The notes under the pieces are model-generated. The model ran no database searches. It was not told where the DNA came from and saw nothing but the letters and a program-made list of their open reading frames with translations. DNA of 16,757 nucleotides from Chloroflexota bacterium (lineage in GTDB: Bacteria > Chloroflexota > Dehalococcoidia > DSTF01 > JACRBR01): assembly GCA_016213125.1 (NCBI GenBank), contig JACRBR010000207.1, positions 1 through 16,757 on the forward strand, given 5' to 3'. Made by a program: the position numbers and the translations under genes. Numbering within the stretch: the stretch's first letter is position 1; the number at the start of each line of letters is the position of its first letter. Positions 13,225 through 16,757 of the stretch are shown here, piece by piece.

Positions 13225-13557
13225 TCAGCGGCCGAACGTCTGCCGGAAGTCCTGCTCCAGGTCCGCCTCCGCCGCCTTGCGAAAGCGGTCGTACTGCTCG
13301 ACCAGCCGCCTCGCTTCGGGCGTCAGGCGCGAGCCGCCGCCACCGGGACCGCCTGCCGCGCTCTCCAGCAGCTTGACCCCAAGGTTGTGCTCGATCTCCT
13401 TCACCTTGCCCCATGCCCGGCGGTAGGAGAGCCCCATCGCCTGGGCGGCGTCGGACAATGACCCCGATTCTTCGATGAGCCGCAGCAGTTGGACGCGGTA
13501 ATCGCTGAGCACCAGCTTGCCGTCTTGCTCCAGCCAGACCTTCGCACGAGGCTCCAT
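13225..13557 (-). CDS. ModE-like transcriptional regulator, DNA-binding domain only
   Basis: A 110-residue protein matching the N-terminal winged-helix domain of ModE. Markers are KLVLSDYRVQLLRLIEESGSLSDAAQAMGLSYRRAWGKVKEIEHNLG (recognition helix around SYRRAW), then the wing GGPGGGGSRLTPEARRLVEQYDRF. ModE represses molybdate-uptake genes when it binds molybdate or tungstate. Full ModE is about 260 residues, with two molbindin (TOBE) domains; here the protein ends after the dimerisation helix, so the ligand-sensing part is missing. The gene is directly upstream of tupA on the same strand, with a ModE-type operator between them. A TACTCT box 6 nt before the ATG suggests a leaderless transcript of its own. 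Confidence 0.9.
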   Translation of the reverse strand: MEPRAKVWLEQDGKLVLSDYRVQLLRLIEESGSLSDAAQAMGLSYRRAWGKVKEIEHNLGVKLLESAAGGPGGGGSRLTPEARRLVEQYDRFRKAAEADLEQDFRQTFGR

Positions 13558-13563
13558 GCCCGC

Positions 13564-13569
13564 AGAGTA
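13564..13569 (-). promoter_or_regulatory. Candidate -10 box of the ModE-like gene
   Basis: On the minus strand TACTCT lies 6 nt before the ATG at 13557 and no Shine-Dalgarno sequence is seen. It lies in the 44-nt gap after the exporter gene, so read-through from that gene is the alternative. Confidence 0.3.
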
Positions 13570-13601
13570 CCGGGCCCGTTGCGAGACGGGACAGCCGCCG
13601 C

Positions 13602-15311
13602 TCAGGAGGCGATGCCGGGAGGACTCTCAGCCGTGGCTGCGTGTTCCGCGGCAGGGCGGGGGTGGGGAGCCCGCGAGGCGGCCAGCGGTATCGCGCCGTC
13701 CGTCTCTTCCGCCTCGATCACCGGGGCATTGGTGGTGCGCAGGGGCGCCTCGCGGAGGAAGAACGCCAGCACGAACCCCGCCGCCATCAAGACGGTCGCG
13801 ATGAGGAAGATCTCCGTGATCGACGTGGCGAGCGCCCGCTCCATCGATGCGATCGTGGCTTCGAACAGGCGCGTGGCGTCCGCCCCGAATACTGGGCCGA
13901 ACCCTTCGTCGCGCACGCGTGCCAGGGCTGCGTCGTCCAGCAGGATCCGCGGGTTCTTCAGCCCCTCCAGCAGCGGCGCGGGCGCCTGCTCCTGCACCTG
14001 CGCCGGCAGGCCCGCCGCCAGCTCGTCGTTCAGGCGCCGCGTCAGGAACGAACCCATGATCGCCACGCCGATGGTCCCCCCAACCGAGCGCGCGAACGTG
14101 TTGAGCGACGTCGTCACCCCCATCATCGAGTACGGCACCGAGTTCTGGACCGAGAGCACCAGCGGCGTAAACGACGTGCCCAGCCCGAAGCCGAGCACGG
14201 CCATCCCCGTCATGCCAACAAACTGGCTGGAATTCACCGTCATCGCGGAGAGGATGTACAGGCCCCCGGTGGCGATCGCGAGCCCGCCCACGCTCATCCA
14301 CTTGTACTTGCCCGTTCGCGACACAACCTGCCCGCTGATCATGCTCCCGCACACCATCGAGAGCGTCATCGGCATCATCACCAGGCCGGAGTTCGTCGCC
14401 GAAAAGCCCAGCACGCCCTGCATGAACAAAGGGATGTACACGCTCCCGGAGAACATCGCGGCGCCGGTCACGAACGTGATCGCCGTCGCGACCGCGAAGA
14501 TCCCGCTCCGGAAGAGCGAGAACGGGATCACCGGCTCCTCCGCGCGCCGCTCCACCAGCCAGAAGATGCCCGCCATGATGGCGGCGAAGGCGAACGAAAG
14601 CACCACCTGCGGCGAACCCCAGGCGTAGTCCGTGCCCGCCCACGAGAACCCCAGCAGCAGCGGAGCGATGGCCAGCGCGAGGGCGACGGCGCCCCAGTAG
14701 TCCAGCTTCCGCCCCACGCCAATTTTCGCGTGGGCCGGCAGCACCGTGGCCAGCACGAATAGCGCCAGGGCCCCCAGCGGGATGTTCACGTAGAACACCC
14801 AGCGCCAGCTCAGGTTGTCCGTGATGTATCCGCCGACAAGCGGCCCGATGACGCTGGCCAGCCCGAAGACGCCGCTCATGAGCCCGGCGTACTTCCCGCG
14901 CTCCGCCGGAGGATACAAATCGCCGATGATGGCGAACGCGTTGGCGAAGATCATCCCGCCGCCCAGCCCCTGGACGCCCCGAAAGAGGATCAGCTGCAGC
15001 ATTGTCTGCGACATGCCCGAGAGCACGGAGCCGATGAGGAAGACCACGATCCCCACCAGGAAGAAGTTCTTCCGCCCGTAGATGTCCCCCATCTTCCCGA
15101 CGATCGGAACCGACGTCGTCGAGGCGAGCATGTACGACGTGAACACCCACGCGTACAGCTTCAACCCGGACAACTCCGCGATGATGCGTGGCATCGCCGT
15201 CCCCACGATCGTCTGGTCCATCGCGGAGAGGAAGAGCCCCAGCATCACCGCGCCGAGAATCGCCCAGCGCCGTCGGGAGTCGAGATTCTGGAAGGGAGCG
15301 TGCGCGATCAC
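13602..15311 (-). CDS. MFS multidrug exporter, DHA2 (EmrB/QacA) family
   Basis: A 569-residue membrane protein with about 14 predicted spans, the DHA2 drug:H+ antiporter size. The first span has MDQTIVGTAMPRI (Asp32, motif D1). Motif A, GKMGDIYGRKN, is at 72-82. Motif B RGVQGLGGG is at 111-119, and antiporter motif C SVIGPLVGGYITDNLSWRWVFYVNIPLG starts near 153. A long loop near residues 465-510 and a roughly 40-residue Ala/Pro-rich C-terminal tail are extra. The start is taken as GTG at 15311, whose TG is shared with the upstream marR stop (GTGA overlap); an internal ATG further in would cut into the first helix. Overlap with the MarR gene implies translational coupling and control by that repressor. 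The substrate is unknown. Confidence 0.93.
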   Translation of the reverse strand: MIAHAPFQNLDSRRRWAILGAVMLGLFLSAMDQTIVGTAMPRIIAELSGLKLYAWVFTSYMLASTTSVPIVGKMGDIYGRKNFFLVGIVVFLIGSVLSGMSQTMLQLILFRGVQGLGGGMIFANAFAIIGDLYPPAERGKYAGLMSGVFGLASVIGPLVGGYITDNLSWRWVFYVNIPLGALALFVLATVLPAHAKIGVGRKLDYWGAVALALAIAPLLLGFSWAGTDYAWGSPQVVLSFAFAAIMAGIFWLVERRAEEPVIPFSLFRSGIFAVATAITFVTGAAMFSGSVYIPLFMQGVLGFSATNSGLVMMPMTLSMVCGSMISGQVVSRTGKYKWMSVGGLAIATGGLYILSAMTVNSSQFVGMTGMAVLGFGLGTSFTPLVLSVQNSVPYSMMGVTTSLNTFARSVGGTIGVAIMGSFLTRRLNDELAAGLPAQVQEQAPAPLLEGLKNPRILLDDAALARVRDEGFGPVFGADATRLFEATIASMERALATSITEIFLIATVLMAAGFVLAFFLREAPLRTTNAPVIEAEETDGAIPLAASRAPHPRPAAEHAATAESPPGIAS

Positions 15312-15781
15312 GGCGTCACCTCCGCCTCCGCGATCTCCCGCGCGACGGCGGCGGCGGCGCCATTCAGCAGCGTGAGGCCGTGCACCAGCGCCTCGAGATC
15401 CTCGTCCGTGAACTGGGAGAGGATGCGGTTCAACAGGGCGACGCCCTCCCGCTCGATCTCCCCGACGATGGCGCTGCCTGCCTCCGTGAGGTGGTGCCGC
15501 ACGAAGCGCCGGTCGCGCGTGTCCTCTTCGCGCCGCACGAAGTCCTGGCGCACCAGCCGGTCGACGAGGCCCGACGCCGTGGGCGCCGACACGTGTAGCT
15601 GACCCGCCAGTCCCGAAAGCGTGGCGCCCGGCTCGACCCGCAGCAGCACCAGCACGCGGACCTGCCCGGTCGTGAGGTCGGCGTCGGCCCACATCCGGAT
15701 GCGGATCGGATCGACGATGGCGAGCGCTTGCCCGTACAGGTGCATCGCCAGGCGTTCGCGTTCGACGCGGTCCTCGGGCAT
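15308..15781 (-). CDS. MarR-family transcriptional regulator
   Basis: A 157-residue winged-helix protein. The central domain reads LTTGQVRVLVLLRVEPGATLSGLAGQLHVSAPTASGLVDRLVRQDFVRREEDTRDRRFVRHHLTEAG (about residues 36-102). This is the MarR helix-turn-helix and wing, with the conserved Asp-x-Arg-Asp-x-Arg tip of the wing. Flanking helices form the dimer interface. MarR proteins usually repress their own operon and release DNA on binding small aromatic compounds. Its stop overlaps the exporter start, and a palindrome lies 22 nt before its ATG, so it probably controls itself and the exporter. A GGAG stretch upstream is a possible ribosome site. Confidence 0.93.
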   Translation of the reverse strand: MPEDRVERERLAMHLYGQALAIVDPIRIRMWADADLTTGQVRVLVLLRVEPGATLSGLAGQLHVSAPTASGLVDRLVRQDFVRREEDTRDRRFVRHHLTEAGSAIVGEIEREGVALLNRILSQFTDEDLEALVHGLTLLNGAAAAVAREIAEAEVTP

Positions 15782-15803
15782 AGTGGTTCGTCTCCGCCGA
15801 ATA

Positions 15804-15820
15804 GTTAGCCTGTGGCTAAC
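15804..15820. promoter_or_regulatory. Palindromic operator of the marR-exporter operon
   Basis: GTTAGCC-TGT-GGCTAAC is a perfect 7-bp inverted repeat of MarR-operator size. It lies immediately downstream of the minus-strand -10 box GATAAT (15828-15823), covering the predicted transcription start, and ends 22 nt before the marR ATG. Repressor binding there would block the operon; the identity of the binder is inferred from position. Confidence 0.75.
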
Positions 15821-15822
15821 AG

Positions 15823-15849
15823 ATTATCGGCTGGAAACGCCGGATTCAA
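15823..15849 (-). promoter_or_regulatory. Candidate promoter of the marR-exporter operon
   Basis: On the minus strand GATAAT (15828-15823) is a good -10 box. TTGAAT (15849-15844) is a -35-like box, but the spacer is only 15 nt, short of optimal. The position just before the palindrome supports the call. Confidence 0.45.
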
Positions 15850-16080
15850 GAGCTTGGCCGAGGCAGGCGCACCTGTTCCTGGTGAGGGGGGTGGGCGGGG
15901 GCCGACCTGCTCCGCCAGAGGGGGCGGCGGGGAGCGTCCGTGCTTCAGACGCCACCGCACCTCTGGCAAAGCAGATCAGTGGCGATCATACGCCGGGTCC
16001 GAAGGAAAGTGTGTCGTTGTTATGTGTTTCTTTGTTCGCGGCGCGAGCAAACTTCCCGGCCACCCGTGCGAAAAGGAGAT
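15850..16080. other. Spacer without a recognisable gene
   Basis: This stretch lies between the marR promoter and the end of the 54-aa membrane protein gene. Open frames cross it on the plus strand, but they have no family resemblance and no ribosome site. The only structure I see is TTTGTTCGC-GGC-GCGAGCAAA (16031-16051). This is a 9-bp hairpin, fully paired on the plus strand with one G-U and having one mismatch on the minus strand, about 30 nt after the small gene's stop. It may end that transcript, though no T-run follows. Confidence 0.4.
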
Positions 16081-16245
16081 TTACGCAGCCATGAGACGGC
16101 CCGGCGCGTCGGCAGGGGCAGGCGCCTGTTCCGCTGGTGGGGAGATAGCGGCGTCGTCGCGGGGGGCGAGCGAACGGCTCCAGAACTGGTGCAGCAGGTA
16201 CGCACCCAGCGCCACGAGCAGGCCGGAGGCGATGATGAGCTGCAT
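16081..16245 (-). CDS. Small single-span membrane protein (54 aa), unknown function
   Basis: The product is 54 residues: MQLIIASGLLVALGAYLLHQF gives one transmembrane helix (about 2-20). It is followed by WSRSLAPRDDAAISPP and an Ala/Pro-rich tail ending RLMAA. The start at 16245 is supported by AAAGGAAG 6-7 nt upstream; the frame above it crosses a strong hairpin and looks non-coding. Arg and His residues right after the helix suggest the tail is cytoplasmic (positive-inside rule). I do not recognise a family. It is the last gene of a minus-strand series after nrdJ and the Lys/Ala-rich gene. It could still be a chance frame, but the ribosome site and hydrophobic start favour a real gene. Confidence 0.6.
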   Translation of the reverse strand: MQLIIASGLLVALGAYLLHQFWSRSLAPRDDAAISPPAEQAPAPADAPGRLMAA

Positions 16246-16270
16246 GGTGTTCTTCCTTTCGGCGGGGTGA

Positions 16271-16302
16271 GTGGGAGGCCCCGAACGGCCGAGGCCTCCC
16301 AC
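16271..16302 (-). terminator. Strong hairpin between the H1-like and small membrane protein genes
   Basis: GTGGGAGGCC (16271-16280) and GGCCTCCCAC (16293-16302) form a perfect 10-bp stem with a 12-nt loop. It ends 25 nt before the small membrane protein's ATG. No T-run follows on the minus strand, so it may be a terminator, a processing or stabilising stem, or a regulatory leader. Confidence 0.5.
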
Positions 16303-16312
16303 GAAGTACGGT

Positions 16313-16359
16313 CACGCCTATCAGGAGGCGTGCGCGTGGCGGCCGGGGATTGCCGCCAC
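16313..16359 (-). repeat. Two adjacent hairpins after the H1-like gene
   Basis: GTGGCGGC/GCCGCCAC (16336-16343 and 16352-16359, 8 bp, 8-nt loop) begins 9 nt after the H1-like stop. CACGCCT/AGGCGTG (16313-16319 and 16326-16332, 7 bp, 6-nt loop) follows after 3 nt. With the hairpin at 16271-16302 they make three consecutive perfect stems in a 123-nt spacer. Confidence 0.55.
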
Positions 16360-16368
16360 CCGTCCTAC

Positions 16369-16560
16369 CTACTTCTTCTTCGCGGTCTTGCGGCGGGCGG
16401 TCTTCTTCTTCGCCGCCGGCTTTCGGGACTTGGCGGCCGCAGCCTTCTTCGGTGCAGCCTTCTTCTTCGCCGTCTTCTTCTTCGCCGCCGGCTTCTTCTT
16501 GGCGGCTGGCTTCTTCTTGGCCGCGGTCTTCTTCTTCGCGGCTGCCTTCTTCACTGCCAT
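16369..16560 (-). CDS. Lys/Ala-rich histone H1-like basic protein
   Basis: A 63-residue protein made almost wholly of AAKKK-type repeats (TAAKKK, PAAKKK, PAAKKK, TAKKK and variants). By my count it has 28 Lys, 3 Arg and 21 Ala, plus Thr and Pro, with no acidic or aromatic residue. This resembles the C-terminal tail of eukaryotic H1 and bacterial H1-like (Hc1, AlgP-type) DNA-binding proteins, so non-specific DNA or RNA compaction is likely. The start at 16560 (MAVKKAAAKKK) has AGGAGG 10 nt upstream; a longer frame to 16638 overlaps the nrdJ end and adds unlike residues. It lies 43 nt after the nrdJ stop on the same strand. The low-complexity sequence makes family assignment by similarity unreliable. 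Confidence 0.78.
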   Translation of the reverse strand: MAVKKAAAKKKTAAKKKPAAKKKPAAKKKTAKKKAAPKKAAAAKSRKPAAKKKTARRKTAKKK

Positions 16561-16592
16561 ACTCTTCCTGCCTCCTGTCTTCCTTGACGTAC

Positions 16593-16611
16593 GCTCCTGG
16601 CCGTCAGGAGC
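16593..16611 (-). other. Hairpin over the nrdJ stop codon
   Basis: GCTCCTG and CAGGAGC (16593-16599 and 16605-16611) form a 7-bp stem with a 5-nt loop that spans the TGA stop of the upstream gene. No T-run follows. It could be a weak terminator separating nrdJ from the H1-like gene. Confidence 0.35.
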
Positions 16612-16757
16612 ATCCACTCGTGCCACCGCAGTTTTCACAGCGATAGCACGTCCCCGACCTGATCATGATCCAGCCGCACTGCGAACATGCGGGCGCGTCC
16701 GCATGGCCGTTCGCGCGCGGGGCGTGGTACATCAGCGGCACCGTCTCGGCGCTCGCC
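16604..16757 (-). CDS. nrdJ: C-terminal end of vitamin B12-dependent ribonucleotide reductase
   Basis: About 51 codons are visible, and the gene runs off the right edge. The end reads CSQCGWIMIRSGTCYRCENC followed by GGTSGCS and the stop. It has two CxxC pairs (CSQC, CYRC) and a third in CENC, with a terminal cysteine one residue before the end. A cysteine-rich, zinc-ribbon-like tail of the form RSGTCYxCxNCGxTSGCS is typical of class II (adenosylcobalamin-dependent) ribonucleotide reductases, where C-terminal cysteines re-reduce the active site. The preceding APRANGHADAP linker is also typical. The call rests on this tail alone, so another zinc-ribbon protein remains possible. Confidence 0.72.
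   Translation of the reverse strand, partial: ASAETVPLMYHAPRANGHADAPACSQCGWIMIRSGTCYRCENCGGTSGCS

Noticed and set aside
13489..14762. Long plus-strand frames opposite the exporter gene
   Set aside because: They are antisense to a DHA2 exporter with full family motifs; their composition (Arg, His and Pro repeats or Ser/Thr runs) is typical of shadow frames.
15312..15692. N-terminal extension of the exporter frame
   Set aside because: It overlaps the MarR gene out of frame and is Arg/Gly-rich. The GTG at 15311 gives a normal DHA2 N-terminus.
16369..16560. TTCTTC-type tandem repeats considered as a CRISPR or satellite array
   Set aside because: They are the codons of a Lys/Ala-repeat protein, with no spacers and imperfect units.
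15812..16587. Plus-strand frames between the marR promoter and the H1-like gene
   Set aside because: They start in an operator or spacer, show no motif or ribosome site, and their ends are antisense to the Lys/Ala-rich gene (Leu/Arg/Ser repeats).

Overview
The window is GC-rich, densely packed bacterial DNA of ordinary chromosomal character. No phage, IS element, CRISPR array, rRNA or tRNA is visible. Two kinds of signal point to a GC-rich, non-proteobacterial lineage, with Chloroflexota my best guess (moderate to low confidence). The first is gene content: the cysteine-rich tail of a B12-dependent ribonucleotide reductase, a DUF2203 protein, a CxxC-x17-CxxC zinc-ribbon protein, a tungstate-type ABC transporter and a lysine/alanine-rich histone-H1-like protein. 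The second is promoter style: several TAnnnT -10 boxes lie only 6-9 nt before start codons, which suggests leaderless transcripts.

Layout. 1-607: the 5' part of thiD (minus strand) behind a TPP riboswitch with a recognisable promoter. 608-1234: a DUF433/DUF5615 antitoxin-toxin pair whose toxin gene appears frameshifted near its end. 1221-3292: a minus-strand run of Zn-ribbon NUDIX hydrolase, trmD (stop/start overlap) and a short-chain dehydrogenase. 3448-3744: a small double zinc-ribbon protein with its own promoter and a bidirectional terminator. 3826-6159: a minus-strand run of secreted alpha/beta hydrolase, moaD and moaE. 6221-10265: a plus-strand run of ComF-like phosphoribosyltransferase, PmbA/TldE-like protein, DUF2203 protein, YjbQ/UPF0047 protein and glycerophosphodiesterase-like protein. 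10278-13557: a minus-strand cluster of a short ModE-like regulator and a TupA-TupB-TupC tungstate/molybdate importer, with a perfect inverted repeat of ModE-operator geometry before tupA. 13602-15781: a MarR regulator and a DHA2-type drug exporter, coupled and preceded by a palindromic operator. 16081-16757: the C-terminal end of NrdJ, a 63-aa Lys/Ala-rich basic protein, three back-to-back hairpins and a 54-aa single-span membrane protein.

How the genes fit together. Molybdopterin/tungsten biology recurs: MoaD and MoaE form molybdopterin synthase, the Tup-type transporter brings in the oxyanion, and the ModE-like protein probably controls uptake through the operator. Thiamine is a second theme, with thiD under a TPP riboswitch and a YjbQ-family protein elsewhere in the window. 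The most interesting points are the ModE-type operator paired with a sensorless ModE, the cluster of probable leaderless promoters, and the structured spacer between the H1-like gene and the small membrane-protein gene beside nrdJ. I see no convincing wholly new multi-gene system.
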